DNA of 64,000 nt from Lytechinus pictus (GCF_037042905.1 NC_087252.1:18989701-19053700); one strand, 5' to 3'; counted from the stretch's first letter, positions 1 through 11,989 are shown. The notes: a model not told the origin generated them from the sequence alone. A program made the numbers and translations.

Positions 1-830
1 GGACGCAAAATGTCCCCCCCCCCCCCCTACAGCGCAAAGCTTAATTTTGTTGGTTTCTTTCAAGGGGGAGTCCAAACAGTGAAAATTAAATTAATTTATT
101 CATCTAATAAGCCTAATCAGAGCACGAAATCTGTCAATATTATATATAATATATTTAAGGCACTTTTGTAATTATGAATAAGATGCATGAGTAATATATT
201 TTTAACAATCAATGTGCGCGCAAATTGCCAGCTGAAAATTGTCGATAAACTGTAATAAAATGGAGATATTGATTAGTTTGTAATAGAATTAATATTGAAA
301 TTTTCATAACTCACCAATCAAAATGCGAGCATGCAGCGCTAGCTAATACGTTTATACAATCTGACATGAATAGGGATATCTTGATAGCTAAAATGGAATA
401 CAGGAAAATAATAGGTACCTGATACACAAAATTTTGCGCAGCGGGAGCACAAAATGTTAATAATCAGACAATAAAAAAATAAATCTTTACAGAACACTTT
501 TTAAAAAATGATTTCAATTTCCGAGCTGAAATATGTTATGTGTATTGACTTCAAAATTTGATATTTTAAGTTCCATATGTGCAAATCACCTAAAAGGCAA
601 TGCGAGCGCGAAGCTTGAGCGAAAATGTTATAAAATGACATGAAAGAATTTTTTAAAATTGTTTTCGAAGTCTTTGCCTCATCTTATTTATTCAATAGTT
701 TTCCTCCTCCTATGTTTTTTTTCTCTCCTCTCCTCTCATTTCCCTTTTTTCTTTCTTTTTTTTTTCTTTCTTTCCCCCGGCTTTTTTGCTCCGCCAATAG
801 AGGAAGGAGGGAGGGGGCGGGCCCCTTGCC
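1..830 (+). repeat. hAT-type non-autonomous repeat, right-hand part (fragment)
   Basis: This stretch holds spaced degenerate copies of the GCGAGCGCGAAGC palindrome (for example near 326, 433 and 600). It then has an oligopyrimidine tract (about 690-780) and a G-run/C-run junction at 805-832. The same order of parts closes the better-preserved element at 29234-30609, including the shared wording 'acatgaaaga' before the pyrimidine tract. The left end is outside the window and no terminal inverted repeat is visible on the right, so the copy is truncated. No gene is seen in it. Confidence 0.6.
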
Positions 831-834
831 CCCC

Positions 835-920
835 AGGATCCAACTCTGGAAAAATCTACCAGAAAGTTATAAACAGGCAGATTCAAAAGAGAAATTAAAA
901 TCCGTGTTAAAACTTTTTTT
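835..920 (+). pseudogene. Tiny fragment of a CR1/L2-like LINE reverse-transcriptase C-terminus
   Basis: The + strand translates to a short peptide with the signature LWKNLPESYKQA followed by SVLKLF. This fits the LW-N-LP-x-x-I/Y ... LK-x-xLF ending typical of CR1/L2-clade ORF2 proteins; a longer copy of this motif lies at 28793-29149. Only about 28 residues remain and they run into a T/G homopolymer tract at 910-948, so this is a relic. The match is by eye. Confidence 0.45.
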
Positions 921-1971
921 TTTTGTTTTTGTTTTGGGGGGGGGGGGGTTAAATAGCCTTTCCCGCCGCATTTGAAGCCCCTCTACGGTTTTCAGCCTAC
1001 TGTGAACTGTGCTATTACTTTAATTTTTGGTGAAAATTAGATGGCAATCCATTCTCTCTCTTTTTAATCGAAATATAGTCTATGTATTTCAGGATCATGA
1101 TTATGAAAACCTTTTATAACAAAAATGATAAAGGAAAAACGCGTCTCAAGTTGTACATGGTTCATTGCTGCATAATATACCAATCATCTTCATTTGTTAA
1201 TATTCAATCATCAACATTATCACTGATATTATTATTCGCATTATCATGTCCGTTAATATCACTTCAAAGTTATGATTATCACTATCATCATCATCATCAC
1301 CATCATCATTCATTCATTATCTATTTCCAATCGTTCTCCAATATCAATTTTATATTTTATATAATTAAAAATATATGAAAGATAATGGTAATGACTATGG
1401 TGATGCTGGTAATCATGAATATTAGATCCGTTACGTGAGATAATCTATGCGATTTTACACGCTAATCGCTACTCGATGATGGTGAAAGAAATCTTTTAAA
1501 TAGCACAAAAGAAGTCGGGACGGTAGTTACTACACGTACTTTAATACACTATATTATTACAAAAGATTCCCCATCGGACGGGCCAACGGTCTTTTGAAGT
1601 AGGTTCATCTAATCACGACAGCGGATATAGGGAATTAAAGTCTGTGAGCGTCTCCCATTGTTTTCTGTGGCGAACCCGCTGAGCATGCTATTGTCAATGA
1701 TTCTCTACTATACGGGTGAGTGATCTTGCTTTTTCATGATCATAGGCCTGGGCAAAAAAATATGAACAGTTCTATGAGTATCAACGCCAAGCAATCCTGA
1801 AAGGTCAATAATGTTCAATCCTCCTCCCACCTTATCGATTTATGAAGATAAAATTATAAGGAAATGATAGAAATGCTAACGAAGATAATACTTATAATAG
1901 AGAAATGAAGATGATTGCGATAGTAACAGCGGTGGCGACGATATTGATAACTATGGGAGGTCATAGACCAT
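921..1971. other. Noncoding stretch, no gene seen
   Basis: Contains a T-run then G-run junction (about 910-948) and a CAT/CAC trinucleotide tract at about 1278-1310. Short open frames here are low-complexity and show no family resemblance. No promoter, RNA gene or repeat boundary could be supported. Confidence 0.6.
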
Positions 1972-2092
1972 GTACACATATGCGTCAGCGCAAAGGATTA
2001 TCTTTTGTTCATAGGGGGGGGGGGACATCTAATGTTGCGTCCCCCCTAAACACAAAAGATAATCTCCTGCGCTGACGGCCATGCATGTACAG
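1972..2092. repeat. Short snapback (MITE-like) inverted repeat
   Basis: Two imperfect arms face each other: the left carries 'gcgtcagcgcaaaggattat' and the right carries its reverse complement with a few changes. A G-run and C-run sit in the centre (about 2016-2046). The whole unit can fold back on itself over about 45 bases per arm. No target duplication could be assigned. Confidence 0.6.
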
Positions 2093-2514
2093 CACAAAGT
2101 ATCAGACGCAATTTCAAAAATGATTACTTGACGATTTCGATGCGAAATATTTATCATAAATCTAGATCTAGTACATTAATATACACTTATCTTTGTAGAA
2201 TTATGAAATTGCCGCTCAATATCGATGATTCTGATGATCACTAAAACAGAAAAGCATACGTGGAACAGTGTATTATAATATTGCCTCGAAAAATACCGGA
2301 CATTTGATGGAATTCCGTGCTTCTATCGCTCATTTCTCAGCACATTTAAGATTTTCTTTCACAGGGCTATTAGGCAAATATTTTTCATTTACACAAACAA
2401 ACACCGCGTTGGTAAATTTCATTTGATTCTGATCGAACAAACTTTCAGATCGTTACCACAATTGGTGTTTATCTTCAATTCCGAACATTACGTTTAATAC
2501 GTTAAACCAAGTAT

Positions 2515-2555
2515 CAGACTAAAGTATAACTTATAAGAAGTTATACTTTAGTCTG
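2515..2555. repeat. Perfect 18-bp hairpin
   Basis: Positions 2515-2532 are the exact reverse complement of 2538-2555, with a 5-base loop (ATAAG). The stem is A/T-rich (5 of 18 G/C). It is not inside any recognised gene. It may be a minimal palindromic repeat; the loop is too short for a normal miRNA precursor. Confidence 0.75.
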
Positions 2556-2879
2556 TTATAATTATGTTGTTTATATGTTGTACTCTCATACCCCGAGAGG
2601 GGATCGATAATCACCTTTTCATGAGAATCTAACTTTGAGCTATTTTTGACATATTCAGTAAATAAAATCATATCCTACACTTTTCCTTTGCTTTTCTTTC
2701 CTCCGTTTTTTGTTCTTATTTATAGAACTTTTGGGAGTCATGGCCCCATCCTTCCATACACAGTGCTGAGCGGTTGGGGTCCGGGGCGGAGCCCTCGAAA
2801 CTTCTTGATATCAAAGTCATTTAAACCTCGCAGATTGCCGCTATTTTAATAAATGTTGTATGCAGTCCATCTTTTTTCC

Positions 2880-3315
2880 GCTCTTTAATTTCAATCATCG
2901 GCAGCCCGGTCGTGTTTTTTTTTCTTGTCCTTTTTCTTCGTTTTCCAATTAAGCTTTTTATTAATTAAATTTTACCTTCGTTTCCCGCTATTGTTACCAT
3001 TTTGTCATCTTTTAATTTATTTCCCACCGTGCTTTTGCATTACATAGGCCTAGTTCGGAATGATTTGTTCTTTCTCAAATGTTCTTCTTTCGTACATTTA
3101 CCCGCTTTCCTTCCTTTTCCATTAAAAATGTTTTTTTTCTTCGTTTTCTTTTCCCTTTCCCTTTCCTTTTCCCCTTTCCTTCCCCTTTCCCTTTCTTTCT
3201 ACCTCCCTTTTTTTCTTTTTCCCGTTTTTCTTTTATTTTCCCGGTGAAATCCGCCAGGGGGGGGGGGCAACTTGCCCCCCCCTGCCCCCCCCCCCCCCCG
3301 CCTGTTACGCCACTG
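2880..3315 (+). repeat. Right end of a second hAT-type repeat copy
   Basis: A long oligopyrimidine tract (about 3090-3240) is followed by a G11 run, a C17 run and a terminus reading GTTACGCCACTG at 3304-3315. That terminus matches the complement of the CAGTGGCGTA end seen at 29234. The left end is not recognisable, so only the right-hand part is claimed. Confidence 0.55.
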
Positions 3316-4880
3316 GCTACGGCATGGTCTTTGATTCATGTGACATTAAATCGACGGGTTGGTTCCCCCACAGTCATTCCAATCGGGCGGAACGCGTAAT
3401 TATCATAGGTCCAAGAACTCGTGGGCAATGGCAGAGCTAGGGAAGCGATCTGCAGATGTAAGAGGGTTTCCTGTTTGCTATTCTCCCACTCCATTTTTGT
3501 CACTTGTATTTCTTATTAATCTTTTTACCTCCTCATTTCTTTATCCCTTCCCCTTGTCATGTTTCCTTGCATTAATTCTTCTTCCTTTTATCTTTGAATC
3601 TTTAATCCATTTTTTCCGTCGCCGCAAATAGGAGCCCGCTTCAACCCCTATAATCATGTTGCTTTTGTTATCTTTCCTATCCTGATAATTACTGATGTGG
3701 TATAAATGCTTTAGGTTCCTACATTAGCAATTCGATAACTATATTTCTTCTGTACACGATTTTCCCTTTCTCTTTCTCATGTTTTTCTTAAATCTTAGTA
3801 GTTATTATTATTTTTTCTTCTCTCAATTTCTTTTCACTCATTTTCCTTTTTTATTCACTTATTTTGCTCTGTATATCTTTTCATGAAATATTGCTAGAAG
3901 GGGTTTGCAATCAGATTAAAGTTGCGGCCAATTTAACTCCGAGCTTTTAGGCTTCATTTTTCTTCATTCTCTTCTTGTTACCTGAATGAACAAAGAATAA
4001 AGAACCGTTTCAGCATGGCCACTCCATGTCTAATTCCCCTCTGTTCCCCTTTCACTCTTTCCCTTCCCCCCCCCCCTTTATTTCTCCCCCATCGTCCACC
4101 AGCTCTCTCTACTTCTTTCCCCTTATTTTCTGGCTCTATCCATTTCCATATTATTTTGTCCCCCCCCCCCTCTCCCGTTGATTCTCGATCCTAAATTTCT
4201 TCCCCTTTCAAATTTCCTTTTTTTTCTCTTTCAACTGTTTTCCTCCCTATTTTTGTTCACCCTTCCTCTTCTTCCATCCCAATATTATTTTCCTATTTCT
4301 CTCTGTTTCCCCTTCATTTTCTTTCCCTATGACTTGTTAGTTTTCTTCTTCCTCTTTTCACCTTCCCTTTTGGTCCCGCTTCTTTAAAAAAAGGAGATAA
4401 AGAAATTATTGAACAAATTGAAAAAATTGAACAAACTATTAAAAACAGTTTCTAATAAATCTTTGATATATCTATGCGTAATAGTGTCAAGCTGTTCCGG
4501 TCATATTTATTTTATCATTCTATTTCCTTCTGTCTTTTTTTTTTTTTTTTTGGGGGGGGGGCTCCCGACATTTGTTTCAGATGCGAGTTATAATGAACAT
4601 TACAAATTGACGTGAATTCTACGAATGGCTTGGGCCTACGGAACGAAAATGTGCGGAATCTTATTTTCCCACCTAAAACATCATGAATTGACTCTCTTCC
4701 AATTGCAAAAAAAAAGAGGTTTTCATGGTTATTGCAGCAAATTCGAAAGATCCGTAACGATTTATGAAACGTGCGTGATTTTTTATTAAGCTACCGTGGC
4801 TTTATGAATGCACCCGAACTTCCATTACAGACATGATAGATGCGAACCACAGTTCAGAACAGTGACCCGAACTCTCCGAT
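3316..4880. other. Pyrimidine-rich noncoding DNA
   Basis: The + strand is strongly C/T-rich from about 3480 to 4390, with C-runs near 4065 and 4161 and a T18-G10 junction near 4535-4562. Open frames here are F/L/S-rich products of the base composition. I see no gene or RNA. Confidence 0.6.
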
Positions 4881-5098
4881 CCGACAGTCAATATGAAGGC
4901 ACGCATTTGTTTTGGTCGTAGAGGGAGCTATTTAGAATAGATTCTTCGGTATTTCGACAGAAATTAAGACTTGCAGGAAAGACGAACAAAAGAACGGTGG
5001 CATCAATGGGCCTTTGATGGCGGCCGTTCCTTTGAAGAGAAGGGAACGTTGGGCAGGAAAGCCGAAGCGAAAACCCGGATGCAGTAAAGACGGTATAG

Positions 5099-5312
5099 AA
5101 CGGTGCATGGACTTTTGACAAGCTCCCTAAGGAGATACTAGGCTTGACGAATGAAGTTGTGATTTCCTTGGGAGGTGACAATTTGGATGAGTTTACATGG
5201 TTCCGTATCTGGAAAGAAAAGATGCATTTCTCTGCGTTTACTGAAAGAGCGGCAGTGATAAAATGTCTGCAAGATTCTGGGAAAACAAGACTAGCGAGAT
5301 CAGTTATAGAAG
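5099..5312 (+). CDS. Penultimate coding exon (partial) of an upstream paralogue of the Ig/death-fold receptor
   Basis: The frame ending at the GT donor 5313-5314 encodes a death-fold-like module containing DEFTWFRIWKEK and VIKCLQDSGK, ending RSVIEG. Hand alignment of the final 43 residues to exon 12 of the downstream gene gives 32 identities, and the donor phase (1) is the same. Upstream of 5099 the frame meets a TAG and no good acceptor is visible. The long linker that precedes this module in the downstream gene is also not recognisable, so the 5' part of the exon is either diverged, decayed or differently spliced. A 321-bp intron separates it from the next exon. Confidence 0.65.
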
Positions 5313-5633
5313 GTAATCCATAAGCACAGACAAAATATATACATGTACTTACGTAGACAGTCGGAAACTATCTGCATACGATGTTTTTTTCATTTGAAAG
5401 TTGCAATCTCGTTGCTAATTAGGGAAGTTAAAATAAAGGAAATGCTTACGCTAAGTTGTATATTTAATTCAGCTGAATAGTACAAAATTCATTATTGAAT
5501 GATTTATTCATAATGCGCATTTGATTTGAAATAATTAAAATCTGAATTTTCTCATGAATTGGCAAAAAAGAGAAATTATATTAGTGAGACTCATTTTTGG
5601 TCGTCCTACATTTTGTTTTTTCTTTCTTTGTAG

Positions 5634-5992
5634 GCAAGTTCATACCAGATGAGATAAGCCTCTCCTTCATTAAACACTTTGTAAAGAAGGCGACAACTAA
5701 CATGCAGTTGAAAAAGTTGGCTGCAGCGCTGGGTCTTCAGAAGGAGGTTCAGCAAAAGGAACAGTCGGTTGATGCCATTAGTGAGGCTATTTGGAACAGA
5801 CTTGTAATCAGTAGGAGAGGATCCGAAAATATTTCAGAAAGTGGTTCCAAAGCCAGCAAAAAGTCACAAGTGGTCAAACAAAGTCGGTTGGAACAAAATC
5901 ATCTTCATAAGCTTGCCGAGCAAGCTGACAATCTTGTATATAGCGGTTTCTTGGACTTGGCTCGCGAAATTTTGATTATTTACCAACAGTAA
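5634..5992 (+). CDS. Final coding exon of the upstream paralogue (death-fold module)
   Basis: A pyrimidine-rich acceptor ending TTTGTAG (5633) opens an intact 119-residue frame to a TAA at 5990-5992. It joins in phase with the previous exon (G|GC). The module reads KFIPDEISLSFIKHF ... AISEAIWNRL ... FLDLAREILIIYQ, clearly homologous to the last exon of the downstream receptor (KFVPEEVNLSFVKHI ... AISETIWNRL ... FLDFARELLIIYQ). Between the two conserved blocks lies a basic, Ser/Lys-rich insert that differs between the copies. The rest of this paralogue lies off the left of the window or is lost. The intact frame argues for a functional or recently functional gene. Confidence 0.75.
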
Positions 5993-6109
5993 AGACCGGT
6001 ATATTTTATAACAACTGGCCTTGTTTTCGTAGTGATGAAAGTCAATTTAGCATCTGAATATACTTTAAATATTACCACCATAATGACTATTGCAAGTCTG
6101 AAACACAGA

Positions 6110-9100
6110 GGCCCGTATTCTGATAGCAGGTTTAATCTAACCCTAGTCTAAAGTTAACCCTGGTTTAACTAAACCTCCTCTAAACCTCACCTCTGGTCTA
6201 AGTGTAGTTTAATTAGTTTGGTATTCTGATAGCCAGGTTTAACTAAACCTGGGTTAAACCCGAGTTTAAAATTCTTTTTGTAAATAATAACCCTCTTTTA
6301 ACCAAGACTAGCACTTTTTTGGTAAATTACTGCTGCAGGGATGACTGCAACAGAGTTGAAAAAATGTCACTAAAGTAGTTTTTTCTTAAGAATTTGGATT
6401 TTATGGAAACTAATTACAACTATTGTAGTGAAAGAAAAGCATTCATCATCCATATATGGTAAGAAATTTCCATTCACATTATCTTAATTTTCAACCCCAA
6501 ACCGAGTGACCTGCACAGTTTTTTGTGTATCAGTCCCATTAATTGCTTTTCATGTTTGTCAAAATCTAAATTAACTAGATTCCCCTCACCCACTCTAGAC
6601 TAGAGTAGAGTCTAGACTCTAGTCCTAGATCTAAAACAATAAGTTAAATGGTCGACATCTTTATTCTAACTTTAAGTAAGGGAAACTTTTTTTAACTTTT
6701 GAGAGTAGTCTTGGGTCTAACATTAGGCCTATAGTTAGATCTAGCCTAGGCCAACAATTGTTTGGAGCAGAATTACTCAGTCATTGTTTTGACTTTTTTA
6801 CTTTCCTGAAGCCAAACGTACCGTAGTCTATTTAGTGGAGCAACCGAGACTGAAGCTACATATTGGTCTAGGCTAAGAACAACATTCAGGACTTAGGCTG
6901 GCTTAGCCTTGGGACAGGGATGGATATAGATTGCTTTTCTAACCTTAGATCTAGTGGAATAGATCTGATTTATCTTACATAGACAAAAAGCTTTGAACAG
7001 TCTCTGCATTGGTTGTTCCGCTGAACTATAACAGTCTACGTCGGCCTTTCTCACCAAGGCAATGTGATATGACAGTAAAATGTCAGAATTTTTAAAATAA
7101 ATCTCGTTAGATCTGACTATCGCTGCATTGCTTGCCAAGTAACTAACTTAGGCCTGGCAAAATTTAGAATTAGTCCTAGACATCTATCTACTCCTGTTTT
7201 AGGTCCATATCTGTTTCCTTGAAGTTTTTTTATTTAAACATTTTTGGGGACTCGTTTAGGTTTCCAGGTCCAGGACTAGAAAACAGGCCTTAACCTAGAC
7301 CAACGGCTTAGTCTTGACTAGAAAACAGGCCTAAACCTAGACCAACGGCTCAGTCTTGACTAGACTAGGCCTGACCTAGATTTATGTAAGAATTTAGATC
7401 TAGGCCTAATGTTAGTCTGTGCTATATATTCATTTTAGATTCTATTTCTAGCCTAGCCGGTAGCCCTAATGTTAGTACTGGTTGATCTAGTCTACTGTAT
7501 GATCTAGAATCTCTAACGCTGGCCTAGGCTAGATCTAGACTAAATAATTTAGACTAAAAGTTAGACCCTATCTAGACCTAGAACTGGATCTATAACAATC
7601 TCGGTCTACATATAATAGGTCTAGATCTAGAGATTTGTAGACTCTCAACATGCTCAATGTAGATTCCTAAATCAAAAAAATAGTAAATGTAGGCTAGTCT
7701 ACAGTAGATCTAACGTTACTCATCTAACGTGAGGCCTTTAAAGGAAGTAACGTGAGGCTAGAGATCTAACGTTGGATTATTTATATTGCTAGATCTAAAG
7801 GATCTAGATCTAGGCCTAGATCTAAAGCTAGGGACTGTAGTTCGAGACACAGTTTCCAACAGTTTGCAACACAGTTTCCAACACGCACAAATATATGTCT
7901 TGCAGATCTATACCTCAAAACCAATGTGTGAGACAACTTTTATAAGAATTGGTTGAAAACTAATGAAGGAATTCAGATTTTCACCTAATTTCTTTATGTG
8001 ATATGTTGTTACCATGGCAACACAATTTCTGATACAGGCAAAAATATGTCTTAGACATCTTCACCTCAACATTAATGTATGTGCCAATTTTTTAAGAGAA
8101 TCGACCAGTTGGAAACTGATAAAGTAGTTTAAATCACTAGATTTTCATCTAACTTTGATGTTTGATTTGTTACCATGGCAACATGATTTTTTTTATTAAG
8201 TCTTAAAATATATTTTGCACATCTTCACATCAAGACTAATGTTTGTGCCACATTTCATGAGAATTGGTTAAAACTGAGAAAAAAGTTGGAATTGAAAAAA
8301 ATTTTAATAGTTTTTGCCATAATATACCGTTACCATGGCAACACAATTTCCGACACATGCAAAAATGTGTCTTGCAAATCTTCACCTCAAGACTTATGTA
8401 TGTGCCAAATATCATGAGAAATGGTTTAAAAACAATAAAGTCATTAAAACCACAAGTTTTTCACCTAATTTTTCGATATTTAATATGTTGTTACCATGGC
8501 AACGCAATGTTATACTTAAGGCATAGAATATGTTTTGCACATCTTCACAATAAGACTAATTTATGTGCCAAATTTCATGAGAATTGGTTAAAAACTGAGG
8601 AAGTAGTTGGAACAGCAAGATTTATACATAGTTTTTGCCATAATATACCGTTACCATGGCAACACAATTTCCGACACATGAACAAATTTGTCTTGCACAT
8701 CTTTACCTCAAAACCAATGTGTGAGCCAACTTTCTTGAGAACTGGTAGAAAACTGATGAAAGTATTTTAAACGGCACAATTTTGGCCATAATATACTGTT
8801 ACCAAGGCAACACAATTTCCAAAAAAGAAAAAAAATATTATTATACCTCCTTACCCTGAGACCAATGTGTGTTCCAAATTTCATGAGAATCGGTTAAAAA
8901 CTGAGGAAGTAGCTTGTAATGCAATATAGGCATACATTCTAAAAAAATGTTGGCCATGATTTGTTGGATTTAAACCAGGCTTAAACTACCCCCTGCGCGA
9001 GTTTAACTTTTTAAGGATTTATTACCACACTTAGACCAAGGGTTAACTTAAACCTTGCTATCGGAATACGAAACTCAAACCTAGGTTTAAATATGGCAGT

Positions 9101-9155
9101 TTATTACCACACTTAGACTAGGGTTAAGTTAAACCACGCTATCAGAATACGGGCC
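6110..9155. mobile_element. 3-kb TIR-bounded non-autonomous DNA element
   Basis: The left end begins GGCCCGTATTCTGATAGC (6110) and the right end closes with GCTATCAGAATACGGGCC (to 9155). Both are followed inward by AGGTTTA/TTAAACC-type repeats. A 3-base AGA flanks both sides and may be the target duplication. A second, internal copy of the right end lies near 9055-9071. No transposase frame is present. The interior has two parts: a CTAG/AGATCT/AGGCCT-rich stretch (about 6560-7850) and a 160-bp tandem array (about 7900-8900). The superfamily is not certain. Confidence 0.75.
7900..8900. repeat. About 160-bp tandem array inside the 6110-9155 element
   Basis: The phrase TTACCATGGCAACACAATTT or a close variant recurs at 8009, 8170, 8330, 8490, 8650 and 8799. 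Each is followed by 'catcttcac', then 'gtgccaaatttcatgagaat' and 'ggttaaaaactga'. Spacing is 148-161 bases, usually 160. A 168-residue open frame that crosses the array is a by-product of the repeat and is not called as a gene. Confidence 0.8.
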
Positions 9156-9695
9156 AGATAGTTTAATACTGTTTTTCCGATCTTAATTATTAATCAACAG
9201 GAATTGTCGGAAAGAGACCTTCCAATAAATTCGAACTTGTCCTCTTCATTTTGACACGAAATATGATATGAATTGTTTACGTAAAGATGAGCAAGAAGAA
9301 TAGGAAGAGTAAATTTCAACACCAAGTTGAACAGGAAATTTAATCGAGATTTGTTCGCGACTATCTGACCTTGCGTACATCATTGGCTTCTCATTTGTAT
9401 AAAGAGTATTTCACCTGTTCATTCACTTAGCTCTTAATAAGAGGGGGTGCAGATTTACATACGCAAATCGTTTTTTTTTTTAATCTTAAAATTGATTGAT
9501 TTTACTCTGCAATGTGTGTACAATTCAGTATTTGGTCTCGAATCAAAGAAGCGATTTCATTTTTACGATTAATTTTATGATCGAAACACTTCTCATTATT
9601 TCGAAATCTAACTCTAAAGACGGGATTCTTTTTTGTGATGCATTGTGCGTATATTTGTGTGTGTGTGGGTGTCTGTGGGTGTGTCTTTCATAGTA
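9156..9695. other. Noncoding stretch, no gene seen
   Basis: Unremarkable AT-rich sequence with a GT-rich patch near 9655-9690 leading into the SINE-like unit. No domain-like frame or repeat boundary recognised. Confidence 0.5.
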
Positions 9696-9883
9696 GGCCT
9701 TGCTGTGCGCACCAGGATCGGTAGACTAGCTTAGCTGGGGTAATATAGGCACGCCTTGAGTACTTAGCAAGGTGGATACCTAAGCTATACATATCCTATA
9801 TTCTCCTTCTTCTTCTTCTTCTTCTTCTTCTTCTTCTTCTTCTTCTTCTTCTTCTTCTTCTTCTTCTTCTTCTTCTTCTTCTT

Positions 9884-9914
<31 letters not shown>

Positions 9915-9930
9915 TTATTATTATTATTGT
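9696..9930 (+). repeat. SINE-like unit with a long TTC tail
   Basis: A short body (about 9699-9795) containing 'tagctggggtaatataggca' and 'cgccttgagtacttagcaag' is followed by about 35 TTC units (9806-9912) and then TTA units. A compact body ending in a tri-nucleotide tail is the layout of a retroposed SINE; the wording recalls sea urchin SINEs from memory. I could not prove Pol III boxes or target duplications. Confidence 0.45.
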
Positions 9931-11985
9931 TATTCTAATTTGTTCATGCATATTCATGATTGTGGTTGTGTCATTATCAACTGATTAAGAATAACAATTT
10001 CTCCACTTACGCTTAATATTATGCGTCTCTATTATTATTATTATTATTATCATGCTTGATAATCTACGTGTTTCCATGACTACCATAATCATAAATGCAT
10101 CTATTATTTCAATATCTTGTTACTGTGAGTTTCGTATCCCTAACAAAAACCCTTGATTTTCGTCAATATTTTGGATAAGGATTGGAAATAAACTTTTTGT
10201 TTGACCTAAATGCATTACCTCGCAATGATACACTCTTTGTCTCTCTTAATATATATACATGTGCATACATGTACATATATACACTTACACAGAGTGAGTG
10301 AGAAAAAATATCCCATTTTTACAAATCTTTGCATGCATTTTCTGACGACGAGACAGAATGTCGCAAAGTCCCAGTTGCGGCAGGTTTATGGGTGAAGAAT
10401 AAAACGAAGTAAGAAAAATGTGTGTACAGACAAAAAGATGCCAACCCTTCTTTCTACATAGAGAGGCACAATCACACACACACACATATCACATAACCTT
10501 TCCCACATACACACCCCACCCTCAACCACATACACTTGCAAAAAGCTTAGCATAATTTCTTCCAAATCAGGCAAGTTATTTCGAAAGTTTCACAATTGTT
10601 TATTGTTTATCAACAAAAAACATAACCAATAAGAAAGAGAAATGTAAACATTACATTATCTTGTATTATGAAATGTTTAAGAAATGTGAATGGATTGAGG
10701 GAAGGGTGCATGGGTGTGTTTGTAGAAGAGAGTCGATATACTATGTGTGAAGAGGGGTAAAAGCTTGAGTGTGGATGTGTGTGAGCAGAATAATGGGTAG
10801 GTATCATACTCTGTGCACACAGATTCTTTTTCACGCTTTGTCTCATTCCTCAATCTGGAACTGAGATTTTACGATCTTTTTTTTTTTTTTTTTACTACAC
10901 GTTGCGAATATTTCCTATCAGTTTACTCTAATACATAATAATAATGTAATACATCTCACTAGCATTTCGTTCCTTTTTTTCAATAGTTAAAGCTTTTTAT
11001 TAATCGTTTTCCTTTAAAAAGAAAAATTAGATTTTTAGGTTTTTGCTAAGTAATAAACATATCATAATTGTATTTTGCCTCCGACGAAGATTCTGCTAGG
11101 ATCGAAAGCTTAGGCCCCTTTTTGACTTTATAATTGTATTTAGGCAGAACAATTATCTGCTTAAATCTCAATGTTCGGGTGCTGTATATATGAGATTTAG
11201 ATGCAATTTGGATTACTCAGCTTTAATTAGATCAATAATCGATTGCTCTGTAAATGTTTCTGCAATTAGGGAGAACAATCTATTCCTTTTTTTGTGTTAG
11301 AATATTGAAACTTATGTATCCTATATCCTGTTTTATAGTTCATGTACTGTCATGTATTGCCTTGTATGAAATGTAGATACGATTGAAATAACTAGCCAAT
11401 CATTTCAACAGGTGTACAAATCAAACTTACTCATTGTTTTCAACTCTTAGTGCTAGCGAGAGACCAACCCTGGCCCACTTTTATACACACACATGTGAGA
11501 TATTTGGAAGATGAGACTCTCTTATGGGTATCGCGTCCAGAAAATATCAAAGGTATTATATAATGCGTCAATTAGAAATGTCAACACTTAATTTATATTT
11601 CAAACATATCATCTGAAAGAAAATAACACAATGAGGTGATCATGAATTTGTTTAAGCTTTGGTGGACTATGATAAATTGGAAACATGTCATATTTCACAC
11701 CCGGATTACACATCAACATAAAGACAATGAACAAAGCCACGTGAGGTCATCAGAGGTTGCAATAGCAATTTCAGGAATAAAACCCCTCACTACTTGAAAA
11801 TGATTCTGCCCAGGGTGTGACAGCAAATTCCAATTCTTCCTACCCAACCCAAATTATAATGTATCAATAGAATGCTGTTAAAGCAAGATGTTGAAAATAA
11901 ATTATGTAGAGCTCTATGATCACTCATTGAGAATGTCCAAATCACATAGAGAAGGGAGGTTGGGTCGGGCAGTGGTAGCCTCCCG
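9931..11985. other. Noncoding stretch with CA/GT tracts
   Basis: Holds ATT/ATC trinucleotide tracts (10028-10050), a CA-rich patch (about 10471-10530), a T20 run (about 10878) and a hammerhead-like motif (separate entry at 11081). The open frames are low-complexity. No gene is supported. Confidence 0.5.
11081..11107 (+). other. Penelope-like-element tail motif resembling a hammerhead core
   Basis: CCGACGA, a 5-bp stem (GATTC/GGATC with a TGCTA loop) and GAAA lie in the order of a hammerhead ribozyme core (CUGANGA - stem II - GAAA). The second base is C rather than U, which should inactivate it. Penelope-like elements are known to carry hammerhead motifs, and a closer match lies at 40759 in this window. 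This looks like a decayed remnant. Confidence 0.3.
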
Positions 11986-11989
11986 TCTC

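Noticed and set aside
640-975. F/S/P-rich open frames at 640-975, 3002-3631, 4178-4387 and 30369-30728 that look like signal-anchor proteins
   Set aside because: They come from oligopyrimidine tracts of the hAT-type repeat and neighbouring C/T-rich DNA.
4888-5181. A 97-codon open frame on the - strand
   Set aside because: It lies opposite the paralogous receptor exon and its surroundings; the + strand has clear homology and the - strand none.
8264-8770. A 168-codon frame that could be called a repeat protein
   Set aside because: Falls entirely within the 160-bp tandem array; the 'protein repeats' are the DNA repeats.
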